A stretch of DNA of 64,000 nt, from contig OZ245881.1 in the NCBI GenBank assembly GCA_965229505.1, positions 744,001-808,000 on the forward strand, read 5' to 3'. The translations under genes were made by a program, and so were the position numbers. Every line of letters starts with the position of its first letter. Positions within the stretch are counted from its first letter, which is position 1. The notes under the pieces are model-generated. The model did not search any database, was not told the DNA's origin, and worked only from the letters and a program-made list of their open reading frames with translations. Source of the stretch: UBA6059 sp040219045. GTDB taxonomy: Bacteria; Bacteroidota; Bacteroidia; Cytophagales; Cyclobacteriaceae. Shown here in pieces: positions 53,445-61,859 of this stretch.

Positions 53445-54259
53445 TAGCCTAAATATAAATCCAACATATGATCCATGTCCGCCTGTAGTCTCTCCGCGGC
53501 AATTTTCACGGCAAGATCAAATTGCTCTCCATCTCCTGCATAAATGATCCCTCTGGATGAATTCACTAGCAGTCCACATTCGCTGTTCATACCATATTTG
53601 CAAACGGCTTCAAGATCTCCTCCTTGCGCGCCTACTCCAGGAACGAGGAGGAAATGATTAGGCGCATGCTTGCGGATCTCTGCGAACATTTCACCTCTAG
53701 TCGCGCCTACCACATACATGAGTTGCTCGGCAGTCCCCCACTCCTGGCTTGTGGTGAGTACTCTTTCGAAAAGTTTGTCCTCTCCGACTTTCAAATTCTG
53801 AAAGTCCATGGCGCCTTTGTTGGAGGTGAGTGCTAAGAGGATCGCCCACTTACCAGGAAACTCCAAAAACGGTGTAACTGAATCTTCCCCCATGTATGGT
53901 GCAATCGTGATCGAGTCAAAATCCATTTGCTCGAAAAAGGCCTTGGCATACATCTGCGACGTATTGCCAATATCTCCTCGCTTGGCATCAGCTATCGTAA
54001 AGTGCTCCTTCGGTATATATTCAAGTGTTTGAGCTAATATCTCCCAACCTTTCGGCCCAAGGCTTTCATAAAAGGCGATGTTGGGTTTGTAGGCTACCGC
54101 CAAATCAGCAGTTGCGTCGATCACCCGCTTGTTGAAGGTGAGGATCGGATTCTGTTCCTTCTTTAGATGGGAAGGAATCTTGTTGATGTCCGTATCCAAA
54201 CCCACACATAGAAAGGATCGCTTCTTCTGAATCTGGCCAAACAGCTCTTGTCTCGTCAT
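53444..54259 (-). CDS. pyrF: Orotidine 5'-phosphate decarboxylase
   Basis: 271 residues, the long (type 2) OMP decarboxylase of Bacteroidota. FLCVGLDTDINKIP (~16), YKPNIAFYESLGPKGWEIL (~55), IADAKRGDIGNTS (~88; catalytic Lys-Asp pair), TIAPYMGEDSVTPF (~118) and FLLVPGVGAQGGD (~213) mark substrate phosphate and orotate sites. It makes UMP from OMP. A hairpin followed by a T run on the coding strand ends five bases before the ATG and may control expression. DUF2851 and a membrane protein follow in overlap. Confidence 0.95.
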   Translation of the reverse strand: MTRQELFGQIQKKRSFLCVGLDTDINKIPSHLKKEQNPILTFNKRVIDATADLAVAYKPNIAFYESLGPKGWEILAQTLEYIPKEHFTIADAKRGDIGNTSQMYAKAFFEQMDFDSITIAPYMGEDSVTPFLEFPGKWAILLALTSNKGAMDFQNLKVGEDKLFERVLTTSQEWGTAEQLMYVVGATRGEMFAEIRKHAPNHFLLVPGVGAQGGDLEAVCKYGMNSECGLLVNSSRGIIYAGDGEQFDLAVKIAAERLQADMDHMLDLYLG

Positions 54260-54270
54260 GAAACAAAAAA

Positions 54271-54286
54271 AGCCGCTTTGGCGGCT
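54271..54286 (-). terminator. Hairpin plus T-run just upstream of pyrF
   Basis: AGCCGC (54271-54276) pairs with GCGGCT (54281-54286) around a TTTG loop. On the minus strand a run of seven T follows, ending five bases before pyrF's ATG. It is either the terminator of the toxin-antitoxin transcript or an attenuator in the pyrF leader. Confidence 0.6.
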
Positions 54287-54291
54287 AATTG

Positions 54292-54299
54292 CAAGTGTA
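54292..54299 (-). promoter_or_regulatory. Candidate -7 element of pyrF
   Basis: TACACTTG on the minus strand matches TAnnTTTG at all but one position and lies directly before the hairpin. If used, the hairpin and T-run would form nearly the whole pyrF leader. Confidence 0.3.
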
Positions 54300-54331
54300 A
54301 ATTACGAGCGTTTTATGGGGTGAGCAGCTAC

Positions 54332-54616
54332 TTACAACTCAAGGTTTTTAGAACTGTGGTGTACTGTCAATATTGAAATCGTATCTTCATAGATTTCATA
54401 GATTATTCTATAATTTCCGTCAATGAGTTCTCGAATGTCATCTTTGTCTACTTCGGGAACGACTCTCCCTAATCTTGGAAAGTTCTGAAGTATGTTAGCC
54501 TTGGTGAAAAGCTTACTTACCGTGATTTTAGCATAATTGGAAGAATCCAAGGCTATGAACTCGCCTATCTCTTTTAGATCGTTCAATGCACTTTTTGTCC
54601 AAATTATTCGAGCCAT
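54332..54616 (-). CDS. RelE/ParE-family toxin
   Basis: 94 residues. IIWTKSALNDLKEIGEFIALDS (start helix pair), FPRLGRVVPEVDKDDIRELIDGNYRIIYEI and a C-terminal ILTVHHSSKNL match the RelE/ParE fold; the G-x-Y-R-I-I-Y-E strand and the terminal VHHSSK are ParE-like. It would be either an mRNA interferase or a gyrase inhibitor. The start overlaps the antitoxin gene by 13 bases, so the pair is coupled. No inactivating lesion is seen. Confidence 0.87.
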   Translation of the reverse strand: MARIIWTKSALNDLKEIGEFIALDSSNYAKITVSKLFTKANILQNFPRLGRVVPEVDKDDIRELIDGNYRIIYEIYEDTISILTVHHSSKNLEL

Positions 54617-54783
54617 TTGGCCAGCACTGTTTTTGCTTCTTCATGAGAAACAGTCTGCCCTTTCTTCACCTCCTCTCGACCCCTCTCTATTTTATCCAAT
54701 ACAACCAGACGCTCTATAAGATCATCCAACTCAAAGTCTTGAGGCATCTCATTAATCGATGCAAGTGCAATGTCTTTCTTCAT
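54604..54783 (-). CDS. Small antitoxin of the RelE/ParE pair
   Basis: 59 residues. It begins MKKDIALASINEMP, has a central charged helix (ELDDLIERLVVLDKIERG) and a C-terminal KGQTVSHEEAKTVLAKWL, which is like the C-terminal toxin-binding tail of addiction-module antitoxins that end in HEE[AV]xxx[LF]xxW. The gene lies directly upstream of, and overlaps, the toxin gene, the standard order. No DNA-binding domain is apparent, so autoregulation may be through the complex or absent. Confidence 0.78.
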   Translation of the reverse strand: MKKDIALASINEMPQDFELDDLIERLVVLDKIERGREEVKKGQTVSHEEAKTVLAKWLE

Positions 54784-54875
54784 TTGTGACCTCCATTGTA
54801 TGTCTAAAGATAACGAAGTTGGAACAAAACGATAAGCCTACTTCAACCTTCCTTTATCCATTTGGATACATAATT

Positions 54876-55511
54876 CTACCTAAAATCAATCACCTCTACA
54901 CCTTCGTATTTCGATGGGTCAAAGTTGAAGTAGTCATCACCAAGGGTCGGCTCCTCCTTGAAGGTGACAATCTTGTAGATGTAGCGATTGCCGTTCTTAT
55001 CGAAAACCTGAAATCGGGTCAACTCCTGATTGTCACTCTTAATCGCCAGGCGGATTTTGAAATAATTGTTGGACACATCTTCAGGTACCAGATCAATGAT
55101 ATCAAGCTTGCCATTGTCAGCTGACTCTATGTAAAGGTACTTGTAGCCTTCTTTGTACAGTGTGAAAATATTGTTGAGCGAGATGTCCTGCTCCTCTGCC
55201 AGATAGTCAGAGATATTGACCTCATTGAGTTCTTCCATGTAGGTCCAGACTGTCTCACCATTATTGATGATCTCTTGTCCTTCCATGGAGAGTCGATACA
55301 TGTCTCCTTTGACACTTACCGTACCTTCGAACGTCTCAGTAAGATCTTCAGAGGGGTTTTCAAGAATGTATTCAAAATCAGAGGTAAATGCGGGCATTGC
55401 CTGGTATTTATCACTCATCGCATCAAGGATAGAGCGCGCAGCTTCATCTTTTTGGGCTTGTGCCGATGTAAAACAGGCGGCAATCAGTATGATAGAAAGT
55501 ACTTTTTTCAT
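54876..55511 (-). CDS. lolA: Outer-membrane lipoprotein carrier protein LolA
   Basis: 211 residues with a signal peptide (MKKVLSIILIAACFTSAQA). The LolA beta-sheet/helix fold is suggested by AARSILDAMSDKYQAMPAF (N-terminal helix), FEGTVSVKGDMYRLSMEGQEIINNG-type strands and the late FQVFDKNGNRYIYKI and DDYFNFDPSKYEGVEVID. It shuttles lipoproteins from the inner to the outer membrane. The neighbour is ftsK, 50 bases upstream, a conserved pairing in Bacteroidota. Confidence 0.88.
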   Translation of the reverse strand: MKKVLSIILIAACFTSAQAQKDEAARSILDAMSDKYQAMPAFTSDFEYILENPSEDLTETFEGTVSVKGDMYRLSMEGQEIINNGETVWTYMEELNEVNISDYLAEEQDISLNNIFTLYKEGYKYLYIESADNGKLDIIDLVPEDVSNNYFKIRLAIKSDNQELTRFQVFDKNGNRYIYKIVTFKEEPTLGDDYFNFDPSKYEGVEVIDFR

Positions 55512-55561
55512 TTCTTCAATTGGTTTGGTTGATGACTATCCAACAATCATGCTAGAAATTC

Positions 55562-58171
55562 TCAACCGTTAATATCGTTTAATATTTGTTCCAGAGCGTA
55601 CTCGTCTTTGACCAGCACCTCTCTTGCTTTACTTCCTTCGAATGGTCCTACAATACCTGCCGCTTCCAGCTGATCTATGAGGCGACCTGCACGGTTGTAG
55701 CCGAGCTTGAGCTTACGCTGAATGAGTGAGGTGCTTCCCTGCTGATGAATGACCAATAATCTTGCCGCGTCATCAAACAATGCATCACGATCTGACAAGT
55801 CGACATCACCCGGCATAGACTCTTCCTCACCTTCATATTCTGGTAAGAGATACGCATCATCATAGCCACGCTGATCCCCGATCCACTCACATATGCGGTC
55901 CACCTCGGGTGTATCGACAAAAGCACATTGCAGTCGCGTGAGGTCCGAGCCCTGAGATAGCAGCATGTCACCCATACCTACCAACTGCTCCGCACCGCCC
56001 GCATCGAGGATGGTGCGCGAGTCAATCTTAGAGGTCACACGGAAGGAAAGACGCGCCGGGAAGTTGGCCTTGATAATGCCCGTGATCACGTTTACCGAAG
56101 GACGCTGGGTGGCGACTACCAGGTGGATACCAATCGCCCGGGCCAGCTGAGCCAGACGCGCTATTGGGGTCTCAATCTCCTTGCCGGCCGTCATCATCAG
56201 GTCAGCCAACTCATCAATCACCAGTACGATATAAGGCAAGAACCTGTGCCCTTTTTGAGGGTTAAGTCGACGCTCTACGAATTTCTTATTGTATTCCTTA
56301 AGATTACGGCAACCGGCATCCTTGAGCAGGTCATAGCGATTGTCCATCTCCATACACAGCGAATTGAGTGTGTAGATCACCTTTTTCGTATCCGTAATGA
56401 TCGCCTCTTCGCTATTGGGCAGTTTAGCCAGGAAATGCCGCTCTATCTTGTTGAAGAGGGTAAGCTCCACCTTCTTCGGATCGACCAGCACAAACTTCAG
56501 CTGACTCGGGTGCTTGCAATAGAGCAAGGAGGTCAGCATGATGTTCAATCCTACCGACTTACCCTGACCAGTAGCACCAGCCATGAGCAGGTGAGGCATT
56601 TTGGCCAGATCAGTCACATACACCTCATTCGAGATGGTCTTACCGAGTACTACGGGCAGCTCCATCTTGCTTTTGCTGAACTTGTCATGCGTGATGACCG
56701 TGCGCGCATCGACCATCTCGCGGTTCTTATTGGGTACCTCGATCCCGATGGTTCCCTTACCAGGAATCGGCGCAATGATCCTGATGCCGAGGGCAGCCAG
56801 GTTCAGCGCAATATCATCCTCCAGGTTCTTGATCTTAGAGATTTTAACACCTGCCTCAGGCACGATCTCATAAAGTGTCACTGTCGGACCAATAGTCGCC
56901 TTAATGCTGGAGATGCCAATCTTAAAGTTGATCAAGGTCTCCACAATCTTATCCTTATTCGCTTCGAGTTCTTCTTTAGATACCTGGACTTTCTTTTCAG
57001 GATATTCGTTGAGTAGCTCAGGCGTAGGGAATTTGTAGGAAGGCAGATCCAGCGTGGGGTCGTAGTTCTCTTGCTCTTTTACCTTTTTCGCGTCAGGTGA
57101 TACCGGATCTACCGTAAATGCAGGAACGTTGCTTTCCTTTTCCTCGGTAGGATCCTCTATGGCCAGCTCTAAATCCGGCTCCTCTTTTGGGGCTTTAGAA
57201 GCTTTCTTTTTCTGGTCTACTTTCCAGGTATCTGTGTTTTCTTCAGTATCCTTTTCGCCCGACTTCTCCTCAAGTTCCACCTCTTCTTTTACGGCGGCCA
57301 GTACTGCGGCTAGTTCGTCCGGTTCCTCCTTATTGCCAGTGTCTTCTTCCTTTTCAGAATCATCTTCCTGACTGTTTTTCTTTTTTCCTTTCGGCTCTCG
57401 CACGATTAGGGTAAACTCATCCTCTTCTTCGTCTCTATCGACATCCTCTTCCTCCTCGGTTTCATAATCTTCTCCTTTTTCCGTTTCCTCTGCTTCTTCT
57501 ACGGCATCATCGCCCATCTCCGCCTGTGCCGCGCCTTTATTGAAACCAAAGGCCGGGAGCAGGATTTCAGTGATGTTGAAATAGTAAATCAGGAAAACCA
57601 GCAGTAAAAAGCCCAGGAAAATAGTGGTGCCCCAGCCCATCAGACTATCTCCAAGTATGGCCAGCTCGTAACCAACTCCACCGCTCAAGAAGCCCCATTC
57701 GGTAAGTTCATCAGATGAAAGTAGAATAAAACCCATGGAGATACTCACCCAAAGCAGGAAGAACAGGACAAAGAAACCCGCTCGGTCCAGGGCATAAATT
57801 TCTTTGCGGTAGGCGGCAAAATAACCGGCGAGAAAACATAGTGGCGGTATGAGGAATGCCGCTATCCCAAACCAATTGAATATAAAATAGTGAGCCGAAA
57901 ATGCCCCAAACAAGCCTAACCAGTTCTCAGCTTCCAAGCCGGACTCTTTGAGTCCGATCGTGCTGACTGCATCAATCACACTCTGATCTGCCTTACCCGT
58001 AAACAGGTACGAAATGAAGGAGGTGAGCAGAAAAAGCGACAGTCCCAACAAGAAAAATCCAAGCGTAAGCTGGAATCGTCTATCATTGAAAAAAGAGAAT
58101 GAAAACTTCGGGAAGCTCCGTTCTTTAGACTGTTTCTTGAAAGTATTGGTCTTGTATGTGTTCTTGGCCAT
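55562..58171 (-). CDS. ftsK: DNA translocase FtsK/SpoIIIE
   Basis: 869 residues. Four to five N-terminal membrane helices (about 30-200) anchor it at the septum. A strongly acidic linker (~215-345, many EEEDE stretches) follows. The motor domain begins near 385 with YKFPTPELL. The Walker A is MAGATGQGKSVGLN (~530), Walker B VLVIDELADLMM (~655), and RPSVNVITGIIKANFPARLSF is the RecA-like arginine-finger region. The gamma winged-helix domain at the end has STSLIQRKLKLGYNRAGRLIDQLE, which reads KOPS-like DNA sites. It moves DNA during division and activates XerCD. Confidence 0.95.
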   Translation of the reverse strand: MAKNTYKTNTFKKQSKERSFPKFSFSFFNDRRFQLTLGFFLLGLSLFLLTSFISYLFTGKADQSVIDAVSTIGLKESGLEAENWLGLFGAFSAHYFIFNWFGIAAFLIPPLCFLAGYFAAYRKEIYALDRAGFFVLFFLLWVSISMGFILLSSDELTEWGFLSGGVGYELAILGDSLMGWGTTIFLGFLLLVFLIYYFNITEILLPAFGFNKGAAQAEMGDDAVEEAEETEKGEDYETEEEEDVDRDEEEDEFTLIVREPKGKKKNSQEDDSEKEEDTGNKEEPDELAAVLAAVKEEVELEEKSGEKDTEENTDTWKVDQKKKASKAPKEEPDLELAIEDPTEEKESNVPAFTVDPVSPDAKKVKEQENYDPTLDLPSYKFPTPELLNEYPEKKVQVSKEELEANKDKIVETLINFKIGISSIKATIGPTVTLYEIVPEAGVKISKIKNLEDDIALNLAALGIRIIAPIPGKGTIGIEVPNKNREMVDARTVITHDKFSKSKMELPVVLGKTISNEVYVTDLAKMPHLLMAGATGQGKSVGLNIMLTSLLYCKHPSQLKFVLVDPKKVELTLFNKIERHFLAKLPNSEEAIITDTKKVIYTLNSLCMEMDNRYDLLKDAGCRNLKEYNKKFVERRLNPQKGHRFLPYIVLVIDELADLMMTAGKEIETPIARLAQLARAIGIHLVVATQRPSVNVITGIIKANFPARLSFRVTSKIDSRTILDAGGAEQLVGMGDMLLSQGSDLTRLQCAFVDTPEVDRICEWIGDQRGYDDAYLLPEYEGEEESMPGDVDLSDRDALFDDAARLLVIHQQGSTSLIQRKLKLGYNRAGRLIDQLEAAGIVGPFEGSKAREVLVKDEYALEQILNDING

Positions 58172-58235
58172 TCAGAAGAATGATATATGACAAAATAAAC
58201 AAAACGAGGGCAAATCTCTTGGCGTATCCGGCAAT

Positions 58236-59273
58236 TTAGATATCCACAGAGGCCAGCACCTTGTTGATACGCTTGACCATCGCAGGACCTTCATAGACAA
58301 ATCCGGTGTATACCTGCACCAGGGACGCCCCAGCCCTGATTTTATCGAGGGCGTCCTTAGCAGTAAATATTCCACCTACGCCGATGATCGGAAACTTGCC
58401 CTCACCTTGCTCATGAAGGTAACGAATAACTTCGGTCGATCTTTTGCTAACACGCTTACCACTAAGGCCGCCAGTGCCAATCGCAGCAACATCCTGCTCA
58501 GATGTCTTCAGGCCTTCCCTGCTAATGGTAGTATTCGTTGCGATGACCCCATCAATCTGGGTATCCATCACGATCTCTACCACATCATCAAGCTGATCGT
58601 TGGTCAAGTCCGGTGCTATCTTAAGAAGGATGGGCTTACGCTTGGCCTTAAGGTTATTCTCCTCTTGCAACCTCGAGAGCAGCGCCTTTAGTGGCTCCTT
58701 TTCCTGTAGGTCGCGAAGGTTGGGCGTGTTTGGTGAACTGACGTTAACCACAAAATAATCGACATAGTCGAAAAGCTCTCGGAAGCAGGTGAGATAGTCC
58801 TCATCAGCCTGATCATTCGGAGTGACTTTGTTCTTACCGATGTTACCACCGACAATCACATTGGACTTCCTTTTCTTGAGTCGCTCTACCACCTCAATTG
58901 CTCCACCATTATTGAAGCCCATGCGGTTGATCAGCGACTGATCTTGGGGCAGACGAAAGAGCCGTGGCTGTGGATTACCAGGCTGTCCTTTGGGTGTGAT
59001 GGTACCGATCTCTATGAAACCAAACCCAAGGTTGGCCATCTCATCAATGAGTCTGGCATCTTTATCAAATCCAGCAGCCAATCCTACAGGATTTGGAAAT
59101 TTCAGCCCAAACAGCTCACGCTCGAGGCTTTTATTGCGGTAGCCAAATAAGGATCTAAAGAGGCCTCCCATACCTGGAATCCAATGCAAAAATCGCAGCA
59201 AATCAAAGGTGAAATAGTGAGCGCGCTCAGGTGGCAACAGGAAAAGTAGTGGTCGGATGAGCCCTTTGTACAT
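58236..59273 (-). CDS. pyrD: Dihydroorotate dehydrogenase (quinone), class 2
   Basis: 345 residues. Class 2 features are the N-terminal helical membrane-association segment (MYKGLIRPLLFLLPPERAHYF) and the catalytic Ser in VVNVSSPNTPNLRDLQ (~176; Ser rather than Cys). FMN motifs PVGLAAGFDKDARLIDE (~62), GFIEIGTITPKGQPGNPQPR (~86), LLKIAPDLT (~224) and IGVGGIFTAKDAL (~300) are all present. It oxidises dihydroorotate with quinone in pyrimidine synthesis. A perfect -7 element lies five bases before the ATG. Confidence 0.96.
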   Translation of the reverse strand: MYKGLIRPLLFLLPPERAHYFTFDLLRFLHWIPGMGGLFRSLFGYRNKSLERELFGLKFPNPVGLAAGFDKDARLIDEMANLGFGFIEIGTITPKGQPGNPQPRLFRLPQDQSLINRMGFNNGGAIEVVERLKKRKSNVIVGGNIGKNKVTPNDQADEDYLTCFRELFDYVDYFVVNVSSPNTPNLRDLQEKEPLKALLSRLQEENNLKAKRKPILLKIAPDLTNDQLDDVVEIVMDTQIDGVIATNTTISREGLKTSEQDVAAIGTGGLSGKRVSKRSTEVIRYLHEQGEGKFPIIGVGGIFTAKDALDKIRAGASLVQVYTGFVYEGPAMVKRINKVLASVDI

Positions 59274-59278
59274 GGCGG

Positions 59279-59286
59279 CAAATATA
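59279..59286 (-). promoter_or_regulatory. -7 element (TAnnTTTG) of pyrD
   Basis: TATATTTG on the minus strand is a perfect consensus match ending five bases before ATG 59273, again implying a very short leader. Confidence 0.5.
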
Positions 59287-59306
59287 GGGTGCCTCTCAAA
59301 GAGGGA

Positions 59307-60203
59307 CTAGCTCCTTGGGTGGAATTCAGTAATTACCTGACGCAAATAATCCCGGTCGAGATGGGTGTAAATCTCCGTAGTAGTGATGGACTCATGACCG
59401 AGCATCTCCTGCACGGCACGCAGATCTGCTCCGCCCTCGATGAGATGGGTTGCAAACGAATGTCGGAAAGTGTGAGGACTGATATTCTTTTCAATCCCGG
59501 CGGTCTTCGCCAGATTTTTGATGATGGTGAAGATCATGACCCTGGTCAATTGCGCACCACGACGATTAAGGAATACGACAGACTCATGACCGGGTTTGAT
59601 GTTCATGTGTACGCGATAACCGTCAATGTAGATCTGGATAAACTTCTGGGCAGTTTTTCCGATAGGTACAAGCCGCTCCTTGTTGCCCTTGCCGATCACG
59701 CGCAGGAAACCCACATCGAAGTAGAGGTTCTGCATAGACAGGTTGACCAGTTCGCTCACCCTGAGACCAGAGCTGTAGAGGGTCTCGATGATAGCCCGAT
59801 TGCGCGTGCCCTCAGCCGTCGACATGTCAATCGCATCCAACAGCTTATCGATCTCGACTACACTCAAGGTATCCGGAAGCTTACGACCCAGCTTGGGCGT
59901 ATCTATCAGCTCCATGGGATCTTTTCTGATCTCTCCCTCAAACAGCAGGTACTTGTAGAACGACTTCAAGCCCGAGATCACCCTTGCCTGCGTGTGTGCG
60001 GAGAGACCCAGCTCAGCGACATGTTCAATGAAATCATGGAGGTCGACACTTTCGATTTTTAGCGGAGACTTATCAATTTTCTTTAGCTCCAGAAATTGCG
60101 ATAGCATCCGAATGTCATGCAGGTAAGCCACAACGGTATTGTCCGAGAGTGACCGCTCAAGCTTAAGGTAGTTCTTAAACTGTGTGATGTACATGTCCCA
60201 CAT
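59307..60203 (-). CDS. xerD: Tyrosine recombinase XerD
   Basis: 298 residues. The SAM-like N-terminal DNA-binding domain covers 1-100 (LERSLSDNTVVAYLHDIRML). The catalytic residues are Arg148 (SSGLRVSEL), Lys172 (VIGKGNKE), His244 and Arg247 (SPHTFRHSFATH), His270 (MLGHES) and Tyr279 (TEIYTHLD). This is the complete XerC/XerD set. Bacteroidota often use one or two Xer proteins to resolve chromosome dimers with FtsK, which is encoded about 1.1 kb downstream. The start at ATG 60203 gives a normal-length protein; ATG 60194 is an alternative. Divergent from aroQ. Confidence 0.95.
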   Translation of the reverse strand: MWDMYITQFKNYLKLERSLSDNTVVAYLHDIRMLSQFLELKKIDKSPLKIESVDLHDFIEHVAELGLSAHTQARVISGLKSFYKYLLFEGEIRKDPMELIDTPKLGRKLPDTLSVVEIDKLLDAIDMSTAEGTRNRAIIETLYSSGLRVSELVNLSMQNLYFDVGFLRVIGKGNKERLVPIGKTAQKFIQIYIDGYRVHMNIKPGHESVVFLNRRGAQLTRVMIFTIIKNLAKTAGIEKNISPHTFRHSFATHLIEGGADLRAVQEMLGHESITTTEIYTHLDRDYLRQVITEFHPRS

Positions 60204-60308
60204 ACTGCCTAATTTATGACAATATGATGTCGGCGGTCGTGATTTTCAGGTAAGATTTCTTAATATTCCAATCTGAAAGCAAATCATCGGTCACAAGCAC
60301 CCCTCGCC

Positions 60309-60731
60309 ATGAAACTCATCATCATCAACGGTCCCAATCTCAACCTGCTAGGTAAGCGTGAGAAAGACATTTATGGCAACCAGGATTTTGAGACCTACTT
60401 CTCATCGCTAAAGGCCAAATACCCGCATGTCCAGCTTGAGACTTTTCAAAGTAATCATGAAGGTGAGCTGATTGATAAGATCCATGAGGTTGGGTTTAGC
60501 TACGACGGTATTATCATCAACGGCGCTGGGTTTACCCATACTTCCGTGGCGCTGCGCGATGCGATTGCTGCGGTGACGGCACCAGCTATCGAGGTGCACA
60601 TCTCCAACATCGGTGCACGCGAGCCTTTTCGCGAGCACAGCTACCTGACGGCCGTCTGTGTTGGGATTATCTCCGGACTGGGACTGGATGGCTATGCACT
60701 TGGCATCCAGTATTTCATCAACCGAGCCTAA
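60309..60731 (+). CDS. aroQ: 3-dehydroquinate dehydratase, type II
   Basis: 140 residues. The signature IINGPNLNLLGKREKDIYG at the N-terminus, SNHEGELIDKIHE (~53) and NGAGFTHTSVALRDAI (~77) are the type II DHQase motifs; His in THTS and the Tyr in KDIYG are catalytic. IEVHISNIGAREPFREHSYL is the shikimate-binding loop. It dehydrates 3-dehydroquinate in the shikimate pathway. It stands divergent from xerD and is followed two bases later by an aminotransferase gene. Confidence 0.95.
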   Translation: MKLIIINGPNLNLLGKREKDIYGNQDFETYFSSLKAKYPHVQLETFQSNHEGELIDKIHEVGFSYDGIIINGAGFTHTSVALRDAIAAVTAPAIEVHISNIGAREPFREHSYLTAVCVGIISGLGLDGYALGIQYFINRA

Positions 60732-60733
60732 AG

Positions 60734-61801
60734 TTGTTTAAGGCTACCTTTTACCCCGGTCCCTCCCGCGTTTACAGTAATGTGACAGAGTACATACTGG
60801 ATGCCTATCGGGAAGGTGTCATGTCGATCAATCATCGTAGCGCTGAGTTTGCCGAGCTGATGATCGACCTCAAGGCTCAGCTCCACAATAAACTCAATAT
60901 CCCTGCAGAATATGAGATCATCTTTGCCTCTAGCGCTACGGAGTGCTGGGAGATGATCGCTCAGTCATTGATCCGGCATCAGTCCTTTCACATCTTCAAT
61001 GGCGCTTTTGGCGAAAAATGGAAGGAGTACACCGCCAGGATCGTGGGCACTGTGAACAGCCTTTCATTCGACTGCCAGGAGGAGCTGGATGTAGCAGGGC
61101 TTGACCTACCGGAAAAGTCGGAATGCATCTGCATCACCCACAATGAGACTGCCAATGGCACTCAGCTGAGTAGCTACGTGATGCGAGCTTTGAGGAACGA
61201 GTATCCTGACCAGTTGATTGCCGTAGATGCCACTTCATCGATGGCAGGTGTTGCCCTTGATTTTGCGGTAGCGGATATATGGTATGCGTCAGTACAGAAA
61301 TGCTTCGGACTGCCTGCCGGACTGGCCGTGATGGTATTGTCACCCAAGGCTGTTGCTCGCGCCAAAGAGATAGGTGAGAACAGTCGATACAACAGCCTCA
61401 ACTTTGTACTGGACAACTATCGAAAGAACCAGGCACCCTATACGCCCAATGTGCTCAACCTCTATCTCCTCACTCGCACCTTGAGCAAGAATAAAGGCAT
61501 TGGTGATGTTGATGATAAGACCGAAGCGAGATATCAGGACTGGTGCAGTCATATTGAAAGTCTGTCGGGCCTAAGGCTGATGATTAAAAATGAAGCGGTC
61601 AGGTCAAGAACAGTGCTATGCCTGGAGGGAGCGCCCGAACTGATCACAGAGGTGAAGGAGGAAGCTCAGCAGAATGGCATCATCATCGGCAATGGCTATG
61701 GCGAGTTGAGGGATACCACCATCAGGATTGCCAATTTCCCCGCGATTAAGTCTAAAGAGATTGCCAACTTCCAGATGTTCCTGAGCAGGAAATATAGCTA
61801 G
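60734..61801 (+). CDS. Class V aminotransferase (phosphoserine/alanine-glyoxylate-type)
   Basis: 355 residues from TTG 60734, a rare start two bases after the aroQ stop. PLP-site motifs are FASSATECWEMIAQSL (~63), HNETANGTQL (~136), IAVDATSSMAGVALDF (~156) and the Schiff-base lysine in WYASVQKCFGLPAGLAV (~187). C-terminal LRDTTIRIANFP resembles the phosphate/carboxylate-binding end. Phosphoserine aminotransferase is possible, but the lysine context differs, so the exact donor and acceptor are uncertain. Likely co-transcribed with aroQ. Confidence 0.8.
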   Translation: MFKATFYPGPSRVYSNVTEYILDAYREGVMSINHRSAEFAELMIDLKAQLHNKLNIPAEYEIIFASSATECWEMIAQSLIRHQSFHIFNGAFGEKWKEYTARIVGTVNSLSFDCQEELDVAGLDLPEKSECICITHNETANGTQLSSYVMRALRNEYPDQLIAVDATSSMAGVALDFAVADIWYASVQKCFGLPAGLAVMVLSPKAVARAKEIGENSRYNSLNFVLDNYRKNQAPYTPNVLNLYLLTRTLSKNKGIGDVDDKTEARYQDWCSHIESLSGLRLMIKNEAVRSRTVLCLEGAPELITEVKEEAQQNGIIIGNGYGELRDTTIRIANFPAIKSKEIANFQMFLSRKYS

Positions 61802-61832
61802 CAATTCCCCTGCTTTCTCTGCACACAATTTC

Positions 61833-61840
61833 TACATTTG
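61833..61840 (+). promoter_or_regulatory. -7 element (TAnnTTTG) of MarC-type gene
   Basis: TACATTTG is a perfect consensus match 19 bases before ATG 61860. No clear -33 element is present. Confidence 0.45.
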
Positions 61841-61859
61841 CGGCTCAATTTTTAAGGCC

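Noticed and set aside
56123..57016. 297-codon open frame antisense to ftsK
   Set aside because: It lies entirely opposite a certain gene, has no promoter or family signature, and its composition is that of a reverse shadow of the FtsK motor domain.
59289..60062. 257-codon open frame antisense to xerD
   Set aside because: It is opposite conserved catalytic motifs of XerD and shows no independent protein features.
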